From positions 2,914,001 to 2,978,000 of the forward strand of contig NZ_JAATJL010000001.1 in NCBI RefSeq assembly GCF_011927905.1: 64,000 nt of DNA, given 5' to 3'. The stretch is from Arthrobacter pigmenti. GTDB lineage: Bacteria > Actinomycetota > Actinomycetes > Actinomycetales > Micrococcaceae. Position numbers and translations under genes: made by a program. Below the pieces are notes generated by a model. The model saw nothing but the letters and a program-made list of their open reading frames with translations, did no database searches and was not told where the DNA came from. Positions 34,579-42,730 of the stretch are shown here, one piece after another. Each line of letters starts with the position of its first letter. Position 1 is the stretch's first letter.

Positions 34579-35877
34579 ATGACCAAGAAAGTTCGCAGCC
34601 GAAGCAAAACCGTTCTGGTCGTTTCGACGCTTCTCACGTTGACCCTCTCCGCCTGTGGCGGGAGCGGGGATGCCGGCCAGGGAGACCAGACGCTGACTGT
34701 CATGCACAAGTGGCCGGAAGGAGATCACGCGGCATTCTTCGAGAAGGTCGTCGACGAGTTCGAGAAGACCAACCCTGGAGTATCTGTAGAGATGCAGGCC
34801 ATCCAGGACGACCCGTACAAGGAGCGCCTTCGCGTCCTGACAGCTTCGGATGACCTTCCGGACGTCTACTTCGCCTGGCCCGGCGGCTACGGCGAGCAGT
34901 ACTTCAACGCTGGCTTCGCCGCTGACCTCACGTCGGAACTTGAGGGTGAATGGGAAGGATCACTGCTGCCCGCCGCCGTCGAGGCCTACACGGTCGAGGG
35001 GAAGAACTACGCAGTGCCGGTGAGTATGTCCGGGAAGTACATGATCTACAACTCGGCGATGTTCGAGGAACATGGCGTGCAGGTACCCACCACCTACGAA
35101 GAGCTCCTGACGGCCTGCGACACCTTCGAAGCAGCAGGGCTCACGCCCATCACCATGGGCAACAACGCCATGTGGCCAGGGGTACACTATTTGACCACCC
35201 TGATCGCCAAGCACGTTCCCCAGGACGTCATGCGAGCGGACTTCGAGCCTGCGACCGCTACCTTCGATCACCCGGGGTACATCAGGGCGTTTGAGGACCT
35301 CAATGAGCTGGCTCAGCGGTGCTTCACTGCCGGAGCAAACGGAATCTCCAATGATTCGGCAAAGGCAGAGATCCAGACCGGTGTCGCCCCCATGTACTAC
35401 GGCGAAAGCAACATCTTCTCCATCTTCAGGGAGGCGAACGGGGCTACGCCGGAGGTCGCGGCGAACTGGAACTTCTTCGCCTTCCCGGACATCGAAGGCG
35501 CAGAAGGCGACGCTGAATCGCTCACCGGCGCACCGGACGGCTTCCTGGTCAACGAGAAGAGCGACAACAAGGACCTCGCCATCGAGTTCCTCAAGTTCTT
35601 CACCAGCCAGGAGAACGGTGCCCGCTTGCTTGAGATGCGGGACCGTCCGTCAGCTGTCGTTGGCTCCGCCGAAGGGGTTGCAGATGTATTGCCCCAGCTG
35701 GACGAGGCGCTGACGCATCTGCAGGGGGTCGAAACTTTCAACATCTGGCTGGATACAGCCACGAACCCCGAAGTCGGTGCAGCGTTCCTCGCAGGCGGAC
35801 AGGCCGCCATCGACGGATCACAAACTGCAGAACAGATTCTGGATTCCATCCGAGCAGCCTCAGACAGTCTGAAGTAG
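34579..35877 (+). CDS. Sugar ABC transporter substrate-binding lipoprotein (family 1)
   Basis: The 432-residue protein has a signal peptide with lipobox (LTLSAC, about residue 25). It has the SBP_bac_1 layout: LTVMHKWPEGDHAAFFEKVVDEFEKTNPGVSVEMQAI, DDLPDVYFAWPGGYG, NYAVPVSMSGKYMIYNSAMFEEHG and IEFLKFFTSQENGA. It delivers a sugar or sugar derivative to the two downstream permeases. TTGGAGG precedes the ATG at 34579; the frame to 34465 would translate the operator. Ligand unknown. Confidence 0.92.
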   Translation: MTKKVRSRSKTVLVVSTLLTLTLSACGGSGDAGQGDQTLTVMHKWPEGDHAAFFEKVVDEFEKTNPGVSVEMQAIQDDPYKERLRVLTASDDLPDVYFAWPGGYGEQYFNAGFAADLTSELEGEWEGSLLPAAVEAYTVEGKNYAVPVSMSGKYMIYNSAMFEEHGVQVPTTYEELLTACDTFEAAGLTPITMGNNAMWPGVHYLTTLIAKHVPQDVMRADFEPATATFDHPGYIRAFEDLNELAQRCFTAGANGISNDSAKAEIQTGVAPMYYGESNIFSIFREANGATPEVAANWNFFAFPDIEGAEGDAESLTGAPDGFLVNEKSDNKDLAIEFLKFFTSQENGARLLEMRDRPSAVVGSAEGVADVLPQLDEALTHLQGVETFNIWLDTATNPEVGAAFLAGGQAAIDGSQTAEQILDSIRAASDSLK

Positions 35878-35959
35878 GCATTGCCTCAACCACCGAAGCG
35901 GCGATCCAATGGCGGCGCCGCTTCGGCGGAGCACCCGAGTGAAAGGACTCGTGCACACC

Positions 35960-36847
35960 ATGACGACAAGAAGACTCCGCCTCAGTGCAATCCTCTGGGC
36001 AGCACCGGCGATTCTGGCGATCCTCGCTCTCCTGTACTACCCGCTGGCTCAGAACCTGCGGTTGAGTTTCCTGCAATGGAGCGTCTTTTCCCCGGAACAG
36101 GAGTTCGTGGGCTTCGAAAACTACATCACTGCTTTCGGCGACGCGGTCTTCTGGATTGCAATCCGCAATAACGTTGCCTACGCCGCGGTTTCCCTCATCA
36201 TTCAGGTAGGGCTCGGACTGATCCTGGCGGCGCTGCTGGACAGGTTCGTGAAGGGCAGGCTTCAGGCCTTCTTCCGCAGCGTGTACTTCCTGCCGGCCAC
36301 CATTTCGATCACGGTGACAGGTGTGCTCTTCTCGTTCATCTACCACCCTGAAGTCGGCTTCCTCAACGAGGCTCTGCGCGGGCTTGGTCTGGAAGGGCTC
36401 GCACGGGTGTGGCTGGGTGAACCCGAGACCGCTATCTGGGCGATCATCGCCATGAGTCAATGGCAATGGACGGGCTATGTGGCAGCTCTCCTACTGGTGG
36501 CCATCCAGCGTATCCCGAGCGAGCTTTATGAAGCCGCAGCGCTCGATGGGGCGGGTCCGGTACGGCAGTTCCTCAACGTGACGATTCCGCTGACCAGGGA
36601 GATGGTTGCCGTCATGTCGATTGTCACGGTCAGCAACGCCTTCCTGGTCTTCAACGAGATTGTCGCCATGACCAACGGCGGTCCTAATAACGCCACCCAG
36701 GTGCTGGGCACCCTGATCTACCAGAACGCGTTCGTGAACGACGACATGGGCTACGCCTCCGCGATCGCCACCATTGTCCTCTTCATCACGCTGATCATCG
36801 GCGCAACGCAGCTGTTCTACACAAGTAGGAAGAGGGTCAGCCTCTAA
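35960..36847 (+). CDS. Sugar ABC transporter permease (MalF/UgpA-like)
   Basis: The 295-residue protein has six expected helices beginning LSAILWAAPAILAILALLYYPLAQNLRLSFLQW. The coupling-loop motif is YEAAALDGAGPVRQFLNVTIPLTR. The start is uncertain: GTG at 35939 or 35951 and ATG at 35960 are all in frame, with AAAGGA between the first two. The ATG was chosen because it begins a normal cytoplasmic N terminus. Its stop overlaps the next permease start by one base. Confidence 0.9.
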   Translation: MTTRRLRLSAILWAAPAILAILALLYYPLAQNLRLSFLQWSVFSPEQEFVGFENYITAFGDAVFWIAIRNNVAYAAVSLIIQVGLGLILAALLDRFVKGRLQAFFRSVYFLPATISITVTGVLFSFIYHPEVGFLNEALRGLGLEGLARVWLGEPETAIWAIIAMSQWQWTGYVAALLLVAIQRIPSELYEAAALDGAGPVRQFLNVTIPLTREMVAVMSIVTVSNAFLVFNEIVAMTNGGPNNATQVLGTLIYQNAFVNDDMGYASAIATIVLFITLIIGATQLFYTSRKRVSL

Positions 36848-37743
36848 TGAGCACCACAACAATTAAACCGACAACGCCAACCACCCGCGCGAGGGGAGCG
36901 GCACAGCCAAAGCGCCGTTCGGACTACCTGAGCATCGTCGCACGGTATCTGGTGCGTATCCTGCTTGTCGTCATGAGCATTGGCGTCCTCTACCCGCTCT
37001 TCTGGATGTTCTCGTCGGCCTTCAAGACCAGCGCTGAAATCTTCGCAGACCCGTGGGCCCTGCCGAATGCCTTCTCCTTCGAGAACTACGTCACAGCCTG
37101 GAACCAGGGCGTCGTTGCCTACTTCGCCAACAGTCTTTTCATCACCGTCATCTCGCTGGCGGCGACGCTGCTGCTGGGCGCCGCTGCTGCGTACGCGCTG
37201 ACAAAGCTCAACCTACCGTTCTCGAAGACGGTCACGTTCCTGATCCTCGGCGGACTGATGGTGTCCCCGACGATGATCCTCGTTCCACTGTTCCAGTTGC
37301 TGCAGGCCGTGGGTCTCTATAACACCCACGCCGGGCTGATCATCGTCTACGTCGCCTACCGGCTGCCCTTCACCATCTTCCTCATCCGCGCGTACATGCT
37401 GACGCTCTCGGACGAAGTGGTGGAAGCGGCGCGGATCGACGGCGCGAACTCGGTCCAGATCTTCCTGCGCGTCATCATTCCGCTGTGCAAACCCGTGCTT
37501 GCCAGCGCCGGTCTCGTCTACGTTCTCTTCGCCTGGAACGAGTTTCCGTTTGCGCTGGTCTTCCTCAATGACACCGAGTTGAAGACCCTGCCAGTCGGAC
37601 TGCTTGATTTCAAGAGCACGCTGCAGACCGACTGGTCTGTGCTCTTCGCCGGCCTGGCCATTGCCAGCCTGCCCATGATTGTCGCCTTCGCGATCGGACA
37701 GCGCTACTTCATCCGGGGGCTATCGGAAGGGATGGGTAAATGA
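36847..37743 (+). CDS. Sugar ABC transporter permease (MalG/UgpE-like)
   Basis: The 298-residue partner permease has six helices starting YLVRILLVVMSIGVLYPLFWMFSSAFKTSAEIF. Its EAA motif is VVEAARIDGANSVQIFLRVIIPLCKP, and the C terminus IGQRYFIRGLSEGMGK is typical of the family. It overlaps the preceding permease by one base and the following dehydrogenase by four bases, so all are translated from one message. No ATPase gene is in the operon, so a shared MsiK-type ATPase elsewhere must energise it. Confidence 0.92.
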   Translation: MSTTTIKPTTPTTRARGAAQPKRRSDYLSIVARYLVRILLVVMSIGVLYPLFWMFSSAFKTSAEIFADPWALPNAFSFENYVTAWNQGVVAYFANSLFITVISLAATLLLGAAAAYALTKLNLPFSKTVTFLILGGLMVSPTMILVPLFQLLQAVGLYNTHAGLIIVYVAYRLPFTIFLIRAYMLTLSDEVVEAARIDGANSVQIFLRVIIPLCKPVLASAGLVYVLFAWNEFPFALVFLNDTELKTLPVGLLDFKSTLQTDWSVLFAGLAIASLPMIVAFAIGQRYFIRGLSEGMGK

Positions 37744-38828
37744 GTAACCACACAGCTGAGCGGACAATCCGGACTGCAGTACTGGGATTCGGAGTCTCCG
37801 GGCGGGTCTTTCATTCGCCGCTCCTGGCCGCCAATACTGACTACAGCCTCCGGTTCATCACGACAAGTAACGAGGAGCGATCCCGACAAGCTCGAGAGTC
37901 CTATCGATCGGCCACGGTGCTCAACAACCCTCAGGACATTTTCAAGCATGCGGACGAGATTGACCTCGTAGTTATCGGTACACCGCCGGGAACCCACTAC
38001 GAACTGGCGAATGCTGCAATTGACCGAGGTTTACACGTAGTCGTTGACAAGCCTTTCGTACCGACAGCAGCGCAGGGCGAGGAACTCATCCGGAAGGCCG
38101 GGCGTGCCGGAGTCAGTCTCACTGTTTTCCAGAACCGCCGATGGGATGCGGATTTCCTCACTGTGCAGGACCTTGTGCGGCGCGAAGCATTGGGGACCAT
38201 CGCTACCTTCGAGTCGCGGTTCGAATGGTGGCAGCCCGAGGGTTTCCGAAGCTGGAAGGGAGCTGCAACCCTGGATGAGGCCGGGGGGATACTGTATGAC
38301 CTCGGCAGTCATCTTATCGATCAAGCCTTGCAATTGTTTGGACCAGTTCAGGATGTCTACGGCCAAACCACACGCTATTCGAGTGCCTCCACGGACGCCG
38401 ATGAAGACGCTTTCGTGGTCCTGCATCATGCAAACGGCATCCGCTCACGACTAACCATGAGCGGCCTGGCGGCACTGCCGGGGCCTCGATTCCACCTCTT
38501 TGGCACGCGCGGCACCTACTTGAAGTGGGGACTCGACGGCCAGGAACCGGCACTGGACGCAGGGAAGGATCCCAATGACGACGACTTCGGAATGGAACCG
38601 GAATCAGCCTGGGGATCCCTCAGCACAGGAGCAACCCAACAAGTGGTGCCGGCGCAGCGCGGCGATTATGCCCAGTTCTACAAACTGCTGAGCGACCACC
38701 TTGCCAGCGGGAGGCCTCTTCCGGTCGACCCCTGGGACGCGGTGCAGGTTCTTCGCATCATCGAGGACGTTCACCGTGCGACCGGCATGACCCCATCTCA
38801 CTCACACCCCATCACCATAGGAAGCTGA
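37740..38828 (+). CDS. Gfo/Idh/MocA family oxidoreductase
   Basis: The 362-residue NAD(P)-dependent dehydrogenase has VLGFGVSGRVFHSPLLAANTDY at the N terminus, VVIGTPPGTHYELANAAIDRGLHVVVDKPF with the catalytic lysine of the [DE]-K-P motif, and DLGSHLIDQALQLFG. The C-terminal domain resembles scyllo-inositol/glucoside dehydrogenases such as YdgJ/IolW. It is translationally coupled (ATGA) to the permease gene, so it probably oxidises the imported sugar or polyol. Substrate unknown. Confidence 0.9.
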   Translation: MSNHTAERTIRTAVLGFGVSGRVFHSPLLAANTDYSLRFITTSNEERSRQARESYRSATVLNNPQDIFKHADEIDLVVIGTPPGTHYELANAAIDRGLHVVVDKPFVPTAAQGEELIRKAGRAGVSLTVFQNRRWDADFLTVQDLVRREALGTIATFESRFEWWQPEGFRSWKGAATLDEAGGILYDLGSHLIDQALQLFGPVQDVYGQTTRYSSASTDADEDAFVVLHHANGIRSRLTMSGLAALPGPRFHLFGTRGTYLKWGLDGQEPALDAGKDPNDDDFGMEPESAWGSLSTGATQQVVPAQRGDYAQFYKLLSDHLASGRPLPVDPWDAVQVLRIIEDVHRATGMTPSHSHPITIGS

Positions 38829-38831
38829 TCC

Positions 38832-39977
38832 ATGTCCAGCACACCCGACACTCCCTCCAGCAAGAACGTAGCCGTCATCGGCGGCGGCATACTCGGCGTA
38901 TCAACGGCGGTCCACCTCCAACGCGAAGGTGCATCCGTCGTGCTCATCACGGAGACCGAGCTCGCCAGCGGAGCATCAGGGAGGTCGCTATCCTGGCTCA
39001 ACTCCGCCGGTATCCGCTCGGATGCCTACCACGCCTTGCGGGTTGCAGGCATCGATCGCTACAGAACCATGTTTGCTGCGAATCCCCATCTCGAATGGCT
39101 GCGCTTCGACGGCGGGGTGTATTGGTCAGACGCTGACAGCGAAGCCAGCACCCTCGCGCGCCACCGTTACGAGAAGGAGCACGCCTACGGCTCGCGCCTC
39201 GTGGACTCCGCCAGGATCCCGAGAGTTGTGCCCGGCATTGCGGCAGACTCAGTGCCCGGCAGCGCAATATACAACCCAGGCGACGGCTGGGTATCGTTGC
39301 CGCACCTGATCGAGCACCTCGCCGCCGAACTCGTCTCCAGGGGTGGGCGCATCGTCACTCAGGCAGGAAAAGCCTCCGTCCTGGTGAACGATCGTAGAGC
39401 GACCGGAGTATCGACCACTGCCGGTGAGCGCTACGAAGCCGATGCAGTAGTGGTGGCCTGCGGCCCCTCCACCCCGGCCGTGGTGGGCGAACTTGGCGTC
39501 AGAATAGACGACGGCTCCCCGCTCTCGATGCTCGTCACAACTGAGCCACTCGAGCACGACATCAAAGCAGTTCTCAACACCCCGCGCGCTGCCACCCGAC
39601 CCAACCCGGGTGGCACCCTCGCGATCGACCACGATTGGTACGTCGACCAGATCATTGAGGGCCCGGATGGCAACTGCTCCATCCCCGAGTGCGCCATACA
39701 GCAGCTTCTGGACGAGGCATCCGCACTGCTGGAAGGCTCCCCAAAGCTCAAAGCAGCCGAGTACAAACTGGGCAGGAAGCCCATTCCGGGCGACGGCGAA
39801 CCGGTCTTCGGAGAACTTGAAAAGGTCCCCGGCTGCTACGTGGCGTTCAGCCACTCAGGAGCGACCGTTGGCCTCATCGCCGGTGAACTGCTGGCCGACG
39901 AGATTATGAGCGGACGACCGCACCCTATGTTCAGGAGCTTCCGCCCAGAGCGCTTCTCAGAGAGAAAGCTCACATAA
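38832..39977 (+). CDS. FAD-dependent oxidoreductase, DAO (D-amino-acid oxidase/DadA-like) family
   Basis: The 381-residue protein begins with the dinucleotide fold NVAVIGGGILGVSTAVHLQREGASVVLITE. It continues SGASGRSLSWLNSAGIRSDAYHALR and ends with the family's GCYVAFSHSGATVGLIAGELLADEI. DAO-family enzymes oxidise secondary or primary amines such as glycine, sarcosine and D-amino acids. It follows the Gfo/Idh/MocA gene by three bases and closes the operon. A DAO-family enzyme next to a sugar dehydrogenase suggests an amino-sugar or sugar-amine substrate, as inference. Confidence 0.88.
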   Translation: MSSTPDTPSSKNVAVIGGGILGVSTAVHLQREGASVVLITETELASGASGRSLSWLNSAGIRSDAYHALRVAGIDRYRTMFAANPHLEWLRFDGGVYWSDADSEASTLARHRYEKEHAYGSRLVDSARIPRVVPGIAADSVPGSAIYNPGDGWVSLPHLIEHLAAELVSRGGRIVTQAGKASVLVNDRRATGVSTTAGERYEADAVVVACGPSTPAVVGELGVRIDDGSPLSMLVTTEPLEHDIKAVLNTPRAATRPNPGGTLAIDHDWYVDQIIEGPDGNCSIPECAIQQLLDEASALLEGSPKLKAAEYKLGRKPIPGDGEPVFGELEKVPGCYVAFSHSGATVGLIAGELLADEIMSGRPHPMFRSFRPERFSERKLT

Positions 39978-40007
39978 GCGGCGGGCGGGCGGCCACCTCC
40001 ACCGCTA

Positions 40008-40023
40008 CCCGCGTCACCGCGGG
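40008..40023 (+). terminator. Possible weak terminator after the sugar operon
   Basis: CCCGCG (40008-40013) and CGCGGG (40018-40023) form a 6-bp GC stem with a 4-nt loop, 31 bases after the operon's last stop. There is no U tract, so confidence is low. Confidence 0.35.
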
Positions 40024-40191
40024 AGTTCCCTGAAGCCAACGCAGTTTCGAAGAATTATCGAACTTATAAGAAAGAGCCCGCTGCCCTATAACTTCCTCAC
40101 GAACTTAGAGGGTAACGGCAGAAAGCTTCGCGGGCATGCGAAGTCGACCAGGGTTCTCACCTTTTGAATGAGCCCGTCTTCGGCTCGAATG

Positions 40192-40215
40192 AGTGGTACG
40201 CTTTTGTGTACCACT
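40192..40215. promoter_or_regulatory. YefM-type operator upstream of the toxin-antitoxin pair
   Basis: AGTGGTAC (40192-40199) and GTACCACT (40208-40215) form a perfect inverted repeat with an 8-base spacer, ending 16 bases before the antitoxin start codon. The GTAC core resembles YefM operators, so it should be the autoregulatory site. Confidence 0.7.
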
Positions 40216-40231
40216 TAGAAGGGGATGGCTG

Positions 40232-40483
40232 ATGGCCGCAATCACCGCAACAGACGCTCGACGCAACCTGTTCGGCCTCATACAGCAGGTTAACGAGGAC
40301 CATGCTCCGGTTGAGGTGGTGTCGAAACACGGCAACGCCGTCATCATCTCCAAGGACGACTACGACGCGATCACCGAGACGGCCTACCTGTTGCGGCATG
40401 CCAAAGGTGCGCAGCGGCTGTTGACGGCCCTGGAGCGTGCGCGGCGCGGCGAGTTTGAGACTCACGAACTGCACGAGGCGTGA
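40232..40483 (+). CDS. yefM: YefM-type antitoxin (Phd/YefM family)
   Basis: The 83-residue protein starts MAAITATDARRNLFGLIQQVNEDHAPVEVVSKHGNAVIISKDDYDAITETAYLL, the standard DNA-binding Phd/YefM fold. A C-terminal segment follows that should wrap the toxin. AAGGGG precedes the ATG at 40232. It overlaps the toxin start by four bases and should bind the palindrome at 40192-40215 to autoregulate. Confidence 0.93.
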   Translation: MAAITATDARRNLFGLIQQVNEDHAPVEVVSKHGNAVIISKDDYDAITETAYLLRHAKGAQRLLTALERARRGEFETHELHEA

Positions 40484-40740
40484 GTCGACAGCTCGCATTC
40501 GACCGGAACGGGTGGGAGGACTACACCTACTGGCAAGGCCAGGACAGGAAGACTCTGAAGCGAATCAATCTACTGATTCAGGATGTCTTGCGGGACCCGT
40601 TCACCGGCACCGGCAAACCCGAACCGCTCAAGCACATCCTGTCGGGCGCCCGGTCCAGGCGCATTGATGAGGCCAATCGCCTCGTCTACTTTGTGACCGA
40701 CACGCACATCGTGGTGCTGCAGGCCCGCGACCACTACTGA
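40480..40740 (+). CDS. yoeB: YoeB-type mRNA interferase toxin
   Basis: The 86-residue protein begins (V)SRQLAFDRNGWEDYTYWQGQDRKTLKRINLLIQDVLRDPF. It has KPEPLKHILSGARSRRIDEANRLVYFV and ends QARDHY, aligning over its whole length with YoeB, a ribosome-dependent endoribonuclease. The GTG start overlaps the antitoxin stop (GTGA). The usual G-Y-W-S-R-R segment is G-A-R-S-R-R and the final C-x-Y-H-Y is A-R-D-H-Y, so the active-site end is slightly divergent, though the terminal His-Tyr is kept. Confidence 0.9.
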   Translation: MSRQLAFDRNGWEDYTYWQGQDRKTLKRINLLIQDVLRDPFTGTGKPEPLKHILSGARSRRIDEANRLVYFVTDTHIVVLQARDHY

Positions 40741-40852
40741 TTAGCAACCACTCTCTATCACGCTACGTCGAGTGCCGCTCGGCAGCGGGCGCGGGTCGCA
40801 AGTTCCTCGACGCGGTCGCAGCGGACGACGATCTGGTAGAAGAAAAAGGGAC

Positions 40853-41797
40853 TCAACACGTGGTGAACCGGCGCCTGTACTCGGTGGGGGTGGTCGAGAA
40901 GGCCGCCCCGAAGTTCTGGCGAAGCGTTACGGCGTTCCCGAAACCGCAGTCCGTCGCTATCTGCTCTATGGACAGGTCCGTGGTCTCCAGGAGTCGCCGG
41001 GCCGCATCGAGCCGGTGAACTCGGACCCAGGCTGCCGGTGTTGTTCCCGTTTTTGAGCGAAATTCACGGACGAAGGTGCGGCGGCTCATGTGGGCTTGGT
41101 CAGCGAGCCGTTCGACTGTGAGCGGTTCCCGAAGATTGGCTAGCGACCATTCAAGCAGGTGTGCGATCGGATCGTCGCTGGATCGCTCGGGGACAGGGTG
41201 TTCGATGTACTGCGCCTGTCCACCTTCACGGTGCGGCGCGACAACGAGACTGCGCGCCACTTGATTGGCGGCGTCTGCTCCGAGGCGGTCCCGCACGACA
41301 TGCAGGCAAGCGTCCAACCCGGAGGCTGTCCCTGCTGAGGTCAGCACGTCACCGTGGTCGATGTACAGCACGGACTGATCGAGGGAGATATCCGGGTGCC
41401 GGTCAGCCAGGGTGGTGAAAGCTTGCCAGTGGGTGACGGCCCGGCGTCCGGCAAGCAGACCCGCATCCGCGACGGCGATCGCACCAAGGCAAAGTCCGAG
41501 GACAGCAGTGCTGCGATCACGAGCGTTGTGCAGCACGGATCGCAAAGCAGTGCTGAGCGGGCGTCCGTCGTCGAACCATGAAGGCACCACCACAACGTCG
41601 GCATCCTCTGCAGCCTCCGGGCCCTGTATGCCTCCTAGCCGATAGCCCTCCGCTGTACTGACCGAGCCCGGCCGGTCGGCGAAAAGCACCGTGCTCCATG
41701 CACCAAGCCCTTGCCGGGTGACCTCATCAAAGACCATCTGCGGCACGGCCAGATGGAACATCGTCACGGCATCGAACGCGTACACGGCGATCCGCAT
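40853..41797 (-). CDS. GlxA-like AraC-family regulator with DJ-1/PfpI domain
   Basis: The 314-residue protein has an N-terminal DJ-1/PfpI-type domain (MRIAVYAFDAVTMFHLAVPQMVFDE, with the nucleophile-elbow-like GLCLGAIAVADAGLLAGRRAVTHWQ). A C-terminal AraC DNA-binding domain follows (PLTVERLADQAHMSRRTFVREFRSKTGTTPAAWVRVHRLDAARRLLE and IEQIATDCGFGNAVTLRQNF). The ATG at 41797 has AGGAGAG upstream; the frame to 42073 would cover the divergent gene's promoter. It probably controls the divergent isochorismatase-type hydrolase gene. Confidence 0.92.
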   Translation of the reverse strand: MRIAVYAFDAVTMFHLAVPQMVFDEVTRQGLGAWSTVLFADRPGSVSTAEGYRLGGIQGPEAAEDADVVVVPSWFDDGRPLSTALRSVLHNARDRSTAVLGLCLGAIAVADAGLLAGRRAVTHWQAFTTLADRHPDISLDQSVLYIDHGDVLTSAGTASGLDACLHVVRDRLGADAANQVARSLVVAPHREGGQAQYIEHPVPERSSDDPIAHLLEWSLANLREPLTVERLADQAHMSRRTFVREFRSKTGTTPAAWVRVHRLDAARRLLETTDLSIEQIATDCGFGNAVTLRQNFGAAFSTTPTEYRRRFTTC

Positions 41798-41930
41798 GGT
41801 CGGCTCTCCTGTTCTCTTGGCCCAAATCCATCGTATATCTGCCGTTGTGCCACTGTTGGTGTTCCGTGTCTCCCTGCACCATTGATGAAGGCACTCCGGC
41901 CTGTCACCACTACCTGGAAGATTTTGAACT

Positions 41931-42578
41931 ATGGCTACTCCGCGTCGCGCACTCATCCTCGTCGATATCCAGCAGCAGTACTTCAGCGGCATGCTGGAGA
42001 TCCAGTACCCTGCGCACGAACAATCCCTGCCGCGAATCGCAGCAGCCATCGATGCGGCCACCGCAGCTGGCATGCCGATTGCGGCCTTTCAGCACACCGC
42101 CAGTGAAGGAGCCCCCGTATTCGCGCCCGGTTCCCCGGAATTTGCCCTGCACCCCGAGGTCGAGAGCCGACGCACGGATGCATGGAAGAGCATCGTCAAG
42201 CAGTACGGATCCGTGTACGCCGGCACCGACCTGGCCGAATGGCTCCGGCAGAACGACGTCGACACCGTCACCCTGGTCGGTTACATGACCAACAACTGCA
42301 TCCTCGCCTCGGCCGTCGAAGCCGAAGCAATCGGGTTCACCACCGAAGTGCTCTCCGACGCCACCGGCGCGATCAACCTCGCCAACGACGCGGGCTTCGT
42401 TGATGCGAAAACGGTGCACACCACCCTGCTCACCCTATTGAACTCGAACTGGGCACGTGTCGGCACCACCGACGCATGGATCAACGCCGTCAACACGCAG
42501 GAATCATTGCAGGGAAGCGATCTTGGCAGTTCCGCTGTGGCGGGAGCGGAACGCGCCGAAGTGCCGACCCCGGCATAA
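41931..42578 (+). CDS. Isochorismatase-family cysteine hydrolase
   Basis: The 215-residue protein shows the family catalytic triad: Asp in ALILVDIQQQYFSG, Lys in AWKSIVKQYGSVYAGTDL, and Cys in TLVGYMTNNCILASAVEAEA. Family members hydrolyse nicotinamide, N-carbamoyl compounds, oxamate or isochorismate. The length and the Y-M-T-N-N-C context point to the general amidohydrolase branch. It is divergent from a GlxA-like regulator, a common pairing. Substrate unknown. Confidence 0.88.
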   Translation: MATPRRALILVDIQQQYFSGMLEIQYPAHEQSLPRIAAAIDAATAAGMPIAAFQHTASEGAPVFAPGSPEFALHPEVESRRTDAWKSIVKQYGSVYAGTDLAEWLRQNDVDTVTLVGYMTNNCILASAVEAEAIGFTTEVLSDATGAINLANDAGFVDAKTVHTTLLTLLNSNWARVGTTDAWINAVNTQESLQGSDLGSSAVAGAERAEVPTPA

Positions 42579-42589
42579 GCGCCGCGAAC

Positions 42590-42722
42590 GCACGGCTGAT
42601 GCGGCGGGGCCGCGGTCGACGGCGAGTCGCAGCTGATAGGGGTCGGTGCCGGTAGCCAGGCAATCACGAACAGTCCGTTGCACTGTGGTCACCGGGATGC
42701 CATCGGCAGGGGTTCTGCCCAA
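42590..42722 (-). pseudogene. Remnant of an AbiEi-type antitoxin-like gene
   Basis: The minus strand reads GRTPADGIPVTTVQRTVRDCLATGTDPYQLRLAVD before degenerating. The G-[IV]-P-V-T-T-x-x-R-T-[IV]-x-D-C block is characteristic of actinobacterial AbiEi-like (type IV antitoxin) proteins, where it lies in the middle of a protein of about 200 residues. Only this block is left, with no partner nuclease gene. Confidence 0.45.
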
Positions 42723-42730
42723 TCGGACTT

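Noticed and set aside
39978..40191. Inverted short repeats (CTGCC and GGCAG, CCCGC and GCGGG) before the toxin-antitoxin pair
   Set aside because: The arms are short and widely spaced and do not form one continuous stem; they may be chance in GC-rich DNA.
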